DNA of 64,000 nucleotides, taken from contig NZ_JASITA010000031.1 in assembly GCF_030063415.1 (NCBI RefSeq), forward strand, positions 23,855 through 87,854, in the 5' to 3' direction. This document shows, piece by piece, positions 15,023 to 22,864 of this stretch; positions within the stretch are counted from its first letter, which is position 1; the number at the start of each line of letters is the position of its first letter. A model generated the notes under the pieces. That model was not told the origin of the DNA. It saw nothing but the letters and a program-made list of their open reading frames with translations, and did not search any database. The DNA is from Streptomyces sp. H27-C3. Lineage in GTDB: Bacteria; Actinomycetota; Actinomycetes; Streptomycetales; Streptomycetaceae. Both the position numbers and the translations under genes were made by a program.

Positions 15023-15782
15023 CCAGGGACTGTTCGAGGTCGTCGGGCAGCCGGAGGGTCTCGTACGACAGGGTCAGCTCGCCCACCAGCGGGTGATGCA
15101 GCCGCTTCGTGCCGTGCCCCTTGTCCTTCACATGGTGCGCCGCCCACTGGCTCCTGAACTCTTCGCTCTTGACCGACAGTTCGCCGACGAGCGCCGAGAG
15201 CAGCGGATCGTCCGGGTGGAGGCCGGCGTCCATCCGCAGATAGCTGACCACCTCGCACGCCTTGATCTCCCAGTCGACGTACAGATCCTTCGAGTTGGGG
15301 TCGAGGAAGATCAGCCGGGCGGTGTTGCGCTCCGCGGCCGGAAGCGCGACGAAGTCGCCGAGCAGGGCGCGTGCGAGACGGTTCCCGCCGAGGATGTCCG
15401 TGCGCCGACCCACCACGTACGCCGGCACGCCCTCCATCGCGTCCATCAGCTGCTGGATCGCAGCCCGCAGACGCTGCGGACGCGCCGCGCGCCTCTTCTT
15501 GGGCGTCGGCTTCGCGAGATGCGTGAGGTGGTCGCTCTCGGCGTCGGAAAGCTGCAGGGCGCGGGCGATGGCGTCGAGGACCTCCGTGGACACATTGCGG
15601 CCGTTGCCCTGTTCCAGCCGGGTGTAGTACGCGACGGACACACCCGCCAGCTGCGCCAGCTCCTCGCGGCGCAAACCCGGCACCCGGCGGTGCCTGCCGA
15701 AGTCGGGCAGGCCCACGTCCTCGGGCTTGAGCCGCGCCCGACGGGACCGGAGAAACTCACTCAATTCGGCGCGCTGATCCAT
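14925..15782 (-). CDS. XRE-family regulator with MmyB-like ligand domain
   Basis: A 285-residue regulator from the ATG of MDQRAEL. The N-terminal helix-turn-helix reads RRVPGLRREELAQLAGVSVAYYTRLEQGNGR (residues about 30-62), followed by a C-terminal MmyB-like sensor domain with the VVGRRTDILGGNRLARALLGDF and ARLIFLDPNSKDLYVDWE segments. Proteins of this class are typically divergent from a dehydrogenase or reductase gene they control, exactly as seen here with the zinc alcohol dehydrogenase starting 119 bases away. Its 3-prime end overlaps the extended tail of the L,D-transpeptidase gene. Confidence 0.9.
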   Translation of the reverse strand: MDQRAELSEFLRSRRARLKPEDVGLPDFGRHRRVPGLRREELAQLAGVSVAYYTRLEQGNGRNVSTEVLDAIARALQLSDAESDHLTHLAKPTPKKRRAARPQRLRAAIQQLMDAMEGVPAYVVGRRTDILGGNRLARALLGDFVALPAAERNTARLIFLDPNSKDLYVDWEIKACEVVSYLRMDAGLHPDDPLLSALVGELSVKSEEFRSQWAAHHVKDKGHGTKRLHHPLVGELTLSYETLRLPDDLEQSLVTFHAEPGSPSQESLRLLASWGTDAEVRTPKG

Positions 15783-15901
15783 AGCACCCCAGTATTCACC
15801 GTGCCGGGAAACTGAGCCTGTCCCCGCCAGTGGTACGCACACCAGACGTACGCACAACAGGGGGCTGGGTGAATGTTCCCAGCTCAGGCAGGGTGGATGG
15901 C

Positions 15902-16945
15902 ATGACCACTTCTGTTGCCGCATACGCCGCTCCCGCCCCCAAGGCCCCGCTGGAGCGCACCACCGTGCCGCTCCGCCCGGTCGGCGAGCACGACGTACTG
16001 ATCGAGATCAAGTTCGCCGGAATCTGTCACTCGGACATCCACCAGGCCCGCGACGGCTGGGGCGAAGGCATCTTCCCGATGGTGCCCGGCCACGAGATCG
16101 CAGGCATCGTCACCGAGGTCGGCCCGGGCGTCACCAAGTTCGCCGTCGGCGACCGCGCCGGCGTCGGCTGCATGGTCGACTCCTGCCGTGAGTGCGACAA
16201 CTGCGAGGCCGGCCTGGAGCAGTACTGCAAGGCCGGCAACATCGGCACGTACAACGCGGTCGGCAAGGACGGCGAGCCGACGTACGGCGGCTACTCCACC
16301 CACATCGTCGTCGACGAGAACTACACCCTGCACATCCCCGAGGGCATCGCCCTTAACGTCGCCGCGCCGCTGCTGTGCGCCGGCATCACCCTCTACTCGC
16401 CGCTCGCCCACTGGAACGCGGGCCCCGGCAAGAAGGTCGCCATCGTCGGCCTGGGCGGCCTCGGCCACATGGGCGTGCAGATCGCGCACGCGCTGGGCGC
16501 CGAGGTGACCGTGCTCAGCCAGTCGCTGCGCAAGAAGGACGACGGCCTGAAGCTGGGCGCCGACCACTACTACGCGACCAGCGACGAGGCGACCTTCGAG
16601 GCCCTCGCGGGCACCTTCGACCTGATCGTCTCCACCGTGTCCGCGCCGCTGCCGCTGGACAAGTACCTGGGCCTGCTGAAGACGGACGGCGCGTTCGTGA
16701 ACGTGGGCGCCCCCGAGGAGCCCGTCTCGCTCAACCTCTTCTCCGTCATCGGCGGCCGCAAGACCCTCGCGGGCTCGGGCATCGGCGGTATCCAGGAGAC
16801 CCAGGAGATGCTGGACTTCTGCGCGCGGCACGGTCTTGGCGCGGAGATCGAGCTGATCAGCGCGAGCGAGATCAACGAGGCGTACGAGCGCGTGCTCTCC
16901 AGTGACGTGCGCTACCGCTTCGTGATCGACAACGCGACGATCTGA
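15902..16945 (+). CDS. Zinc-dependent NAD(P) alcohol dehydrogenase
   Basis: A 347-residue medium-chain dehydrogenase similar to the cinnamyl alcohol/YahK group, interconverting alcohols and aldehydes, usually with NADPH. Catalytic zinc ligands are visible in GICHSDIH and GHEIAG, and the structural zinc Cys cluster in CRECDNCEAGLEQYC. The Rossmann motif is VGLGGLGHMGVQIAHALGAEV. It starts at the ATG after GGATGGC and is divergent from the MmyB-like regulator, the likely controller. The substrate is not deducible; detoxification of aldehydes is typical. Confidence 0.94.
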   Translation: MTTSVAAYAAPAPKAPLERTTVPLRPVGEHDVLIEIKFAGICHSDIHQARDGWGEGIFPMVPGHEIAGIVTEVGPGVTKFAVGDRAGVGCMVDSCRECDNCEAGLEQYCKAGNIGTYNAVGKDGEPTYGGYSTHIVVDENYTLHIPEGIALNVAAPLLCAGITLYSPLAHWNAGPGKKVAIVGLGGLGHMGVQIAHALGAEVTVLSQSLRKKDDGLKLGADHYYATSDEATFEALAGTFDLIVSTVSAPLPLDKYLGLLKTDGAFVNVGAPEEPVSLNLFSVIGGRKTLAGSGIGGIQETQEMLDFCARHGLGAEIELISASEINEAYERVLSSDVRYRFVIDNATI

Positions 16946-17051
16946 CCGGCGCTGCCGCGGTGCCCGCACTGGCCACATCGACGATCCGACCGTCAATGTC
17001 CCAGCGCCGGCACTGCCCGCATTACCCGCGAAGTAATGGACGCGCACGGCA

Positions 17052-17093
17052 CCTCCCGGCAGGATCGGCAGCACACCAGCCACTGCCGGGAGG
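17052..17093 (+). promoter_or_regulatory. Inverted repeat enclosing the DUF1330 gene ribosome binding site
   Basis: CCTCCCGGCAG (17052-17062) is the exact reverse complement of CTGCCGGGAGG (17083-17093). The right arm contains GGGAGG, the ribosome binding site of the gene starting at 17100. In RNA the site would be paired in an 11-bp stem with a 20-base loop, closing the start unless something opens it. It could equally be a protein operator at the DNA level. Confidence 0.6.
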
Positions 17094-17099
17094 AACACC

Positions 17100-17441
17100 A
17101 TGAGCGCGTACGCCGTCGGTCACCTGAAGCCCGCAGCCCAGCACGAAGAGATCTTCGAGTACATGGAGCGCATCCAGGCCACCCTCGACCCCTTCGGCGG
17201 ACACTTCCTCGTCCACGGCACGGAGGTCGAGGTCCGCGAGGGCGACTGGCCCGGCTACCTGGTCGTCATCGGCTTCCCGGACATCGAGAAGGCGCGTGCC
17301 TGGTACGACTCCGACGCCTACCAGGAGATCGTGCCGCTGCGCACCCGGCACATCACCGGCGCGGTGGTCCTGGCCGACGGGGTGGCGCCGGGTTACGACG
17401 CGGCGCACACGGCGGCGGCGCTGCGCGCGCTCGCGGTGTGA
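17100..17441 (+). CDS. DUF1330 family protein
   Basis: A 113-residue single-domain protein of the dimeric alpha+beta barrel (ferredoxin-like) type. The typical DUF1330 pattern is present: YAVGHLKP at the start, GGHFLVHGTEVEVREGDWPGYLVVIGFPD in the middle, and ARAWYDSDAYQEIVPLR near residue 68. The biochemical role of the family is unsettled. It ends seven bases from the convergent membrane protein gene. Its ribosome binding site lies in an inverted repeat, suggesting translational control. Confidence 0.9.
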   Translation: MSAYAVGHLKPAAQHEEIFEYMERIQATLDPFGGHFLVHGTEVEVREGDWPGYLVVIGFPDIEKARAWYDSDAYQEIVPLRTRHITGAVVLADGVAPGYDAAHTAAALRALAV

Positions 17442-17448
17442 CCGGAAC

Positions 17449-19125
17449 TCATGGGGACTCGCAGCCCACTTCGTCCCGGGGCAGCCGATACGCCGAGTCC
17501 AGCCGGTACGTCCCCCCCTTCGGCACGGTCAGCCGCGTCCATTCGCCGTCCTGCCGCAGGCACGCCCCCTTGGCGCGCAGCCACGGCGAGTGGGCGACCC
17601 GTACCGTCACCGACCCGGCCGATGGCATCCGTACGACCAGGTCGGCGTCACTTCCCCGCACGACCGTGCCCGGCCGGGACACCAGCGGCGTCGCGTTCTT
17701 GACCCGGTAGACCGTCCAGCCGTCGTCCCGCCACACCTGCTCCAGCCACTCGGGCCCGCTCCGCACGAGCGCGGCCTCGGCCTCGGCGGGCCCGTCCGGC
17801 CTCCCGTGGTGCAGCACGACGAGGCCGACGGCCCAGCGGTCCAGCCACTGCCGGTACGTCGCCGGGGTCAGGGACCCGTCGTAGAAGAGCCGCCCGCGCT
17901 CGACGTCGAGCTGCCGGTTCCAGCCACGGGCCATGTTGACGTGCGGGGCGAGCGCGGTGGCCTCGCGGTGGTTGCGGGCGGGGACGACCTCGACGCGGGT
18001 ACGGTCGGCGCCGAGCCGGGCCAGCTCCCGTGCGACACCGTCGGTGCCGGCGGCCCAGGCGGGCACGGTGTTGGAGACGCCGAGGTCCTCGACGGTCTTG
18101 CCCACCAGCCAGTTGGCGGAGAACACCAGGGCGACGACCAGCACCACGCGCCGGACCCGGACCCGGGCGCGGCGCGTGGCTTCGTGGCTCTCGGCTCCGT
18201 GGTCCTCGGCCAGGGCGGCGGCGAGCAGCAGGGGCAGCGCGATCAGCCCGAACAGCCGCTCCACGTTGGTGCCGATGGGCGAAGGGATCAGGAAGGTCAG
18301 GACGACCCCGAGGGCGTACACCAGGGCCCCGAACCGCACGGTCCGCCAGCCGCGTCCCGGCGGGGCGGCGAACACCACGGCGGCGCAGACGAACAGTGGC
18401 ATCCACAGCCGTCCCGATGCCATGGGTTGCTCGCCCTGAAAGGGAAAGAGCAGGGTGGTGGTCCCGACCACGACGAAGAACGGCACGACGAGGGCGGCGC
18501 CCTTCCGCCACTCCCGTTGCAGCAGATACGCGGTGCCGACCACCACGAGAAACAGCCCGGCGACCGGGCTGGCCATGGTGGCGAGCGCCCCCGCCACGAC
18601 GGCGAGGACGGTGCGGCGCGCGTACAGGCAGGCGATCAGTCCGATGGCGACGCCGAGGGTGAAGGTCGTACGCCCGGAGGCGACGTTGCACCACAGGGTG
18701 AGCGACGCGAGGACGGCGGGCCACACGGCGTACCGCACCCCGCTCCGCGCGAACAGCAGGGCCAGCAGCCAGGTCCCGACGAGCCCGGCGGCGACGGACA
18801 CGGTCCGCACGCCGAAGGCGGCCATCAAGTGGGGCGCGATCAGGCTGTAGTTGGCGGTGTGGGTACCGCCGTACCAGGACAGGTTGTACGCGGCGTCCGG
18901 GTGTCGCGCGGTGAACCCCGACCAGGCGAACTGCGCGGCGAGATCCCCGCCACCGGTGGCTAGCGCGGCGGCCCACAGGACGTACAGGGGCAGCGCGACG
19001 GCGACAGCGACGAGCGGCACATACTGCCGCCGCCACCAGGGCACGGCGGCCCGGCCGCCGGGCTCGCTGTTCTCGTCTCCGCGTATGCCCCTGCGTATGC
19101 GTAGATTTCCGCTGATCGCCGCCAC
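17449..19125 (-). CDS. Polytopic membrane protein, glycosyltransferase-like
   Basis: A 558-residue integral membrane protein with about ten hydrophobic helices between residues 35 and 370 and a soluble C-terminal domain of about 180 residues. The pattern (short cytosolic N-terminus, first helix, then an extracytoplasmic segment with Asp and Trp residues, many helices, and an external C-terminal domain) resembles GT-C glycosyltransferases of the mannosyltransferase type, but I cannot point to a definitive catalytic motif. The C-terminal part contains RVEVVPARNHREA and a YRVKNATPLVSRPG segment resembling a sugar-handling beta domain. Function is only a suggestion. Confidence 0.75.
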   Translation of the reverse strand: MAAISGNLRIRRGIRGDENSEPGGRAAVPWWRRQYVPLVAVAVALPLYVLWAAALATGGGDLAAQFAWSGFTARHPDAAYNLSWYGGTHTANYSLIAPHLMAAFGVRTVSVAAGLVGTWLLALLFARSGVRYAVWPAVLASLTLWCNVASGRTTFTLGVAIGLIACLYARRTVLAVVAGALATMASPVAGLFLVVVGTAYLLQREWRKGAALVVPFFVVVGTTTLLFPFQGEQPMASGRLWMPLFVCAAVVFAAPPGRGWRTVRFGALVYALGVVLTFLIPSPIGTNVERLFGLIALPLLLAAALAEDHGAESHEATRRARVRVRRVVLVVALVFSANWLVGKTVEDLGVSNTVPAWAAGTDGVARELARLGADRTRVEVVPARNHREATALAPHVNMARGWNRQLDVERGRLFYDGSLTPATYRQWLDRWAVGLVVLHHGRPDGPAEAEAALVRSGPEWLEQVWRDDGWTVYRVKNATPLVSRPGTVVRGSDADLVVRMPSAGSVTVRVAHSPWLRAKGACLRQDGEWTRLTVPKGGTYRLDSAYRLPRDEVGCESP

Positions 19126-19281
19126 GGCGCCACTCTAACGGCGTGGTGGCGGGGCCAGGGGCTCGCGGCGGGCCCTCCCGCTCCGGCCCGCGTCCGCACG
19201 CGATTTCAGTTTCACGCGATTTCACCGGGGGCGGAACGTAACTCCCACCCACCCGGCCGCGATGCTCACTACCCTGGACAG

Positions 19282-19698
19282 GTGACCAGCCACGTGCCGA
19301 ACGAAGCCCGCCTCATCCGCCTGCGCCCGGCCCCGGCGGCCAAGGAGCCCCTCTGGCGGGACGTTGTCGGTGGCGCCCTGCGCCGCGAGCGCCTCGCCCA
19401 GCAGCGCACGCTCAAGGACGTGGCCGACGAGGCCCGCATCTCGATGGCCTACCTCTCCGAGCTCGAACGCGGCCACAAGGAGGCGTCGTCGGAGGTCCTG
19501 GCGGCTGCCGCCCGCGCGCTCGGACTCGGACTGTCCGACCTCCTCGACCTGAGCGGAGCCGAACTCGCCCGCCTCGACCGGGCGGCGCAGCCCAGGCCCC
19601 GCACCCGGGTCACCAGCACTGGCCACGCCGGGATCGGCCACGCCGGACCCGGATCGCGCCCGGACTCGCGCCAGGGCGAGGTACGCCTCGCCGCCTGA
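19282..19698 (+). CDS. XRE-family regulator of ClgR/PopR type
   Basis: A 138-residue protein from GTG 19282. The helix-turn-helix LRRERLAQQRTLKDVADEAR and ISMAYLSELERGHKEASSEVL matches the ClgR/PopR group, whose members activate clp protease genes in actinobacteria; the phrase YLSELERGHKEASSE is characteristic. The C-terminus ends EVRLAA. In PopR and ClgR a C-terminal Ala-Ala tail is recognised by ClpP proteases, so this regulator may also be a conditional proteolysis substrate. It stands beside a region of relics. Target genes are not visible in the window. Confidence 0.85.
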   Translation: MTSHVPNEARLIRLRPAPAAKEPLWRDVVGGALRRERLAQQRTLKDVADEARISMAYLSELERGHKEASSEVLAAAARALGLGLSDLLDLSGAELARLDRAAQPRPRTRVTSTGHAGIGHAGPGSRPDSRQGEVRLAA

Positions 19699-19714
19699 CC
19701 GGCGACGACGCCGC

Positions 19715-19960
19715 TCAGCGGCCGGGAAGCGATACCCGGACGGTGAGTCCGCCGCCGGGGTTGGGGGCAGGGGCAGGGGCAGGTCGCCGTGGTGTGTGCC
19801 GACGATGCCGGCGACGATGGCCAGCCCCAGCCCGTGGCCCCGGCGCGCGGGATCCTTCTCGGCCAGCCGGCCCTTGCCGCGCAGGAACGGCTCGGTGAGG
19901 TCGCCGACGGTGTCGGGCAGGAGCGGCCCGGTGTTGGTGACGGTCAGGACGGCGCGGCCG
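19715..19960 (-). pseudogene. C-terminal relic of a sensor histidine kinase
   Basis: Read on the minus strand, the segment encodes AVLTVTNTGPLLPDTVG, LTEPFLRGKGRLAEK and GHGLGLAIVAGIVGTHHGDL, the N, F and G2 boxes of a histidine kinase ATPase domain. A CCCCTG-repeat shift then moves to another frame for NPGGGLTVRVSLPGR and the stop. The rest of the kinase is missing and is replaced at about 19961 by unrelated sequence. It cannot encode a working kinase. Confidence 0.75.
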
Positions 19961-19961
19961 G

Positions 19962-20078
19962 GACTCGATCGCCCGCATCGACCACATCCTCACCCGGGGC
20001 ATCACCCCTACGGACGCCTGGACGCTCCCTGCCACAGCCAGCGACCACCGCCCCATCGCCGCGAATCTCAAGGCGTAG
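19962..20078 (+). pseudogene. C-terminal relic of an endonuclease/exonuclease/phosphatase family protein
   Basis: The frame reads IARIDHILTRGITPTDAWTL and ends SDHRPIAANLKA before TAG at 20076-20078. The IDH and SDHRP motifs are the conserved C-terminal catalytic motifs of the EEP superfamily. Only about 39 residues remain, bounded by a kinase relic on one side and a transposase relic on the other. Confidence 0.65.
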
Positions 20079-20081
20079 GAG

Positions 20082-20430
20082 ACGTCCGGTGCGCTGCGAG
20101 CCCACTGCCCGATCGCCGCGTACGAACGCGCTCCCGCCACCACGGCCGACGCGGCAATCAACAGCACCGCCACGAACGGGTGACGCACGCCCCGGCGATG
20201 GCGCGGGTCGGGCAGTCTGGCCAGCCGCTCCGCCAGCAGCAACCCCGAACACCCCTCCAACACAGGCGATTTGACCAGGCAGACAGTGGAAAACTGACGG
20301 CACATCGAGGCTCCGGTTCGAGACGGTGACTGGCAAGGTCATCCGTCCACAACGGGAGCCTCGATCTGTTCGTAGCGGCCTTCGCGAACATCGTCACCAC
20401 GCTGTGACCAGCAACTCAACTTGATCAACC
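20082..20430 (-). mobile_element. Truncated insertion sequence with ISAs1-like transposase N-terminus
   Basis: On the minus strand from about 20305 the product reads LLLAERLARLPDPRHRRGVR, then HPFVAVLLIAASAVVAGARS and YAAIGQWARSAPD, the helical domain preceding the DDE domain in ISAs1/H-repeat transposases. It stops abruptly at about 20085 where the EEP relic begins, so the DDE catalytic part is lost. Upstream, 20305-20315 and 20356-20366 form an 11-bp inverted repeat (ATCGAGGCTCC and complement). The right boundary lies near 20430, at a sequence (GACTTTGCAACAGCC) that resembles typical insertion-sequence ends. Confidence 0.7.
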
Positions 20431-20431
20431 G

Positions 20432-21247
20432 GACTTTGCAACAGCCCTGCGCGTCTACCTCGGTGAGTACCAATCAACCAAGCGGCTGATTCGAGAGTGC
20501 AGCTACGCGGAGGAGACGGGGCGTGCTCTGTTGTCGGTGCTCGCTGAGCAGGCGCAGCAAGCCGGATGGGCGGCCTTCGACGGAGGCAAGGACGCTGACG
20601 CCAGCAATGTGTACGAGGACAGCTACCGGGTTGCCGGAGAAGCAGGAGACACAGCCCTGGCCGGTAATGCCCTCGCCTTCCTTGCCTGCCAGAAGACCAA
20701 CGGAGATCGCCAAGCCGGAATCGGGACTGCTGAACGATCATGTCGTACCGCAGGCACTGACGCCCCGCCTGGGGTCCGTACTTTGCTGTACGAGCGACTG
20801 GCATCGGTGTACGCCGTTGCGGGCAATGCCGACGCGACCAAGCAAGCCCTCAACGCCGCCGAGGCCGCGCTCAGTGAATGTGACGGGACGCCGCAACCGG
20901 ATTGGGTGGCGTGGGTGGATCGCAATGAACTCCAGATCATGACCGGCCGTTGTTGGACGGAATTACGCCGTCCACTCCGAGCGGTCCCTGTCTTGGAGAA
21001 AGCATTGACCCACTACGACGACGCCCATGCGCGTGACAAGAGCCTGTACCTGTCGTGGCTGGCTGATTCCTACCTGTCCGCCGGAGAGATCGAGCAGGCT
21101 GCCAGTGTCACCGGCCGTGCCTTGGAACTCTCGGCAGGGGTGGCGTCCGTGCGACCGCGTCAACGGATCATGCCCACCATTCAGCAACTCAGTGCCTACC
21201 GTGAACTCCCGGCGGTTGCTGAAGTGTTGGACATGGCCCGTCTCTGA
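20432..21247 (+). pseudogene. 5-prime-truncated TPR-type regulator
   Basis: An open frame from about 20432 (FATALRVYLGEYQSTKRLI) runs to TGA at 21247. The remaining 270 residues are tetratricopeptide-like helices: YAEETGRALLSVLAEQAQQAG, DTALAGNALAFLACQ, LYERLASVYAVAGNAD, and LYLSWLADSYLSAGEIEQAA. This matches the C-terminal sensor part of a widespread Streptomyces regulator whose N-terminal helix-turn-helix should precede it. Insertion sequence DNA replaces that end. A shorter start at 20531 could still be translated, but without a DNA-binding domain. It converges with cutA. Confidence 0.75.
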
Positions 21248-21251
21248 CGCG

Positions 21252-21584
21252 TCAGTCCATCGGGCCCGGCGCTGTGGTTGTGCCCACCCAATCCAGGTAG
21301 GCGTCAGACCCGGCGACGATTGGTACGGCCGAGACCTCAGGGTTCTTCCATGGGTGGTGCCGCAGCAAGAGCGCCTCAATCTCGGGGTACCGGTCGGCAC
21401 GGGCCTTGAACAAGAGCTGCCACTCTTCACCAGTACCGAACTCGCCTTGATGCCAGAAGACGGAGACCACCGGTCCGACGATCTGCGCCCCGGCTGCAAG
21501 TCGAGCCGACACTACCAACTGAGCCAGCTTCACAGCCGCCTCGCGCTTCTCCGTTGCCGTGGACACCTGCAAGAAGTCAGCCAT
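21252..21584 (-). CDS. cutA: CutA1-family divalent cation tolerance protein
   Basis: A 110-residue trimeric alpha/beta protein. The CutA pattern is visible: KLAQLVVSARLAAGAQIVGPVVSVFWHQGE, EEWQLLFKARADRYPEIEALLLRHHPWKNPEVSAVPI, with the Ala-Asp-Arg-Tyr and His-Pro-Trp motifs of the family. CutA was first linked to copper tolerance; its precise role is unresolved. It is intact and lies just beyond the decayed region, converging on the truncated TPR regulator with only four bases between. Confidence 0.93.
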   Translation of the reverse strand: MADFLQVSTATEKREAAVKLAQLVVSARLAAGAQIVGPVVSVFWHQGEFGTGEEWQLLFKARADRYPEIEALLLRHHPWKNPEVSAVPIVAGSDAYLDWVGTTTAPGPMD

Positions 21585-21725
21585 GGGGCGAGCCTATCGC
21601 CCGGAGGAATCTCCGTTCCTGCCCGCCTTTGGCAGTGATCTGCAAGCGAGTCGGGGGCGCCCCACGGGCTCCACGGTCACTACCGCGTCCCCATACAGCG
21701 GGCAGGTGGCTTCCCCAGTCGTCCC

Positions 21726-22127
21726 TCAGAGCTTCAGCGAACGAGGCTCCGGCCGACTGGTGATGGGCTCACTCGATGCCGAGTAGACCTCCAGCGGCGA
21801 GAGATAATCACCCCTGGTGAAGACCATCACCCCGGCGTCGTCCAGTTTGGAATACCAGGCGTCCGCCGCCGGATTGTCATGCGGTGGGGCCGACGCGACC
21901 GCCGTGAGGTCCACGGTCAGATCGACCGTCGCACAGCCGCAGCCGCAGCCGCAGCCGCAGCCGCAGCCGCAGCCGCAGCCGCAGCCGCAGCCGCACCGGC
22001 CCGTCACCTGCGCGTGCGGGATCTGGGCCCGCAGGGCGCTGCTCATCGGATCCGGACCGGCGAACAGCGCGTTCAGCGTCGCCTTCACCGGCGGCGCCAG
22101 CGGTTCAGCCCTCGGCCTTCGCGACAC
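21726..22127 (-). CDS. Hypothetical protein with expanded Cys-Gly repeat
   Basis: About 133 residues; starts at GTG 22127 or GTG 22088 are equally possible and neither has a good ribosome binding site. The first overlaps the end of msrA by 23 bases. After AQIPHAQVTGR comes ten consecutive Cys-Gly pairs and one further Cys, then ATVDLTVDLT. The C-terminal half contains AADAWYSKLDDAGVMVFTRGDYLSPLEVY. Relatives I recall in Streptomyces have only a short CGCGC motif at this place. The coding repeat is CAGCCG on the plus strand, exactly ten copies. Function unknown; short Cys-rich motifs of this kind suggest metal binding. Confidence 0.7.
   Translation of the reverse strand: MSRRPRAEPLAPPVKATLNALFAGPDPMSSALRAQIPHAQVTGRCGCGCGCGCGCGCGCGCGCGCATVDLTVDLTAVASAPPHDNPAADAWYSKLDDAGVMVFTRGDYLSPLEVYSASSEPITSRPEPRSLKL
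21934..21993. repeat. CAGCCG hexanucleotide tandem repeat, 10 copies
   Basis: Ten exact copies of CAGCCG in 60 bases, in frame inside the gene at 21726-22127, where the opposite strand encodes alternating Cys and Gly. Because the unit is six bases, changes in copy number keep the frame, so repeat length can vary without inactivating the gene. Confidence 0.95.
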
Positions 22128-22767
22128 CGATCGGGCAGCTCACGCCCGTCCCGCCGATCCCGCAGTAGCCCGCCGGGTTCTTGTCGAGGTACTGCTGGTG
22201 GTACGGCTCGGCCGGCCAGAACGCGCGGCCCTCCGCCGGGAGGATCTCCGTCGTGATCGTCCCGTGCCGCGCGCCCGTCAGGACCTGCTGGTACGCCTCG
22301 CGCGACGCCTCCACGCCCGCCACCTGGGCGGGGGAGTGGGTGTAGATCGCCGAGCGGTACTGGGTGCCCACGTCGTTGCCCTGGCGGAAGCCCTGGGTCG
22401 GGTTGTGGGACTCCCAGAAGACCTTCAGGAGCTGCTCGTACGAGACGGCCGCCGGGTCGAACACGACCCGCACCGCCTCCGTGTGACCGGTCACTCCCGC
22501 GCAGACTTCCTCGTACGCCGGGTTCTCGGTGTAGCCGCCCTGGTAGCCGACGAGGGTCGTCCAGACACCCGGCGTCTCCCAGAACTTGCGCTCGGCGCCC
22601 CAGAAACAGCCCATGGCGAAGTCGGCGACCTCGAAGCCCTCCGGGTACGGGCCGACCAGCGGGTTCCCGAGGACGGTGTGCCGGGAGGGGACCTGGAATT
22701 CCGGGGTGGAGCGGCCCTTCAGGGCCTGCTCGGGGGTGGGGAGCTGGGGGGTACGGCCGAACATCAT
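22105..22767 (-). CDS. msrA: Peptide-methionine (S)-S-oxide reductase
   Basis: A 220-residue repair enzyme reducing methionine-S-sulfoxide. Start chosen at ATG 22767, seven bases after GGAGGAG. The active-site motif GCFWGAERKFW puts the catalytic Cys near residue 54; the resolving Cys residues occur in the C-terminal GYCGIGGTGVSCP segment. NPAYEEVCAGVTGHTEAV and HNPTQGFRQGNDVGTQYRS are standard family segments. It is followed on the same strand by the Cys-Gly repeat protein, possibly co-transcribed, an interesting pairing of redox repair and a Cys-rich protein. Confidence 0.96.
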   Translation of the reverse strand: MMFGRTPQLPTPEQALKGRSTPEFQVPSRHTVLGNPLVGPYPEGFEVADFAMGCFWGAERKFWETPGVWTTLVGYQGGYTENPAYEEVCAGVTGHTEAVRVVFDPAAVSYEQLLKVFWESHNPTQGFRQGNDVGTQYRSAIYTHSPAQVAGVEASREAYQQVLTGARHGTITTEILPAEGRAFWPAEPYHQQYLDKNPAGYCGIGGTGVSCPIGVAKAEG

Positions 22768-22864
22768 GCGGGTCTCCTCCTGGGACGGTCTACGCCTCGA
22801 CGTCAACGCATCGAGGGGGCCGGAGATTCCAGCCCCTTCCCCCGGGGCCCCGCGCAGGGCCCTC

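Noticed and set aside
21934..21993. CAGCCG repeat as a non-coding satellite
   Set aside because: The flanking protein sequence continues coherently on both sides in one frame, so the repeat is coding.
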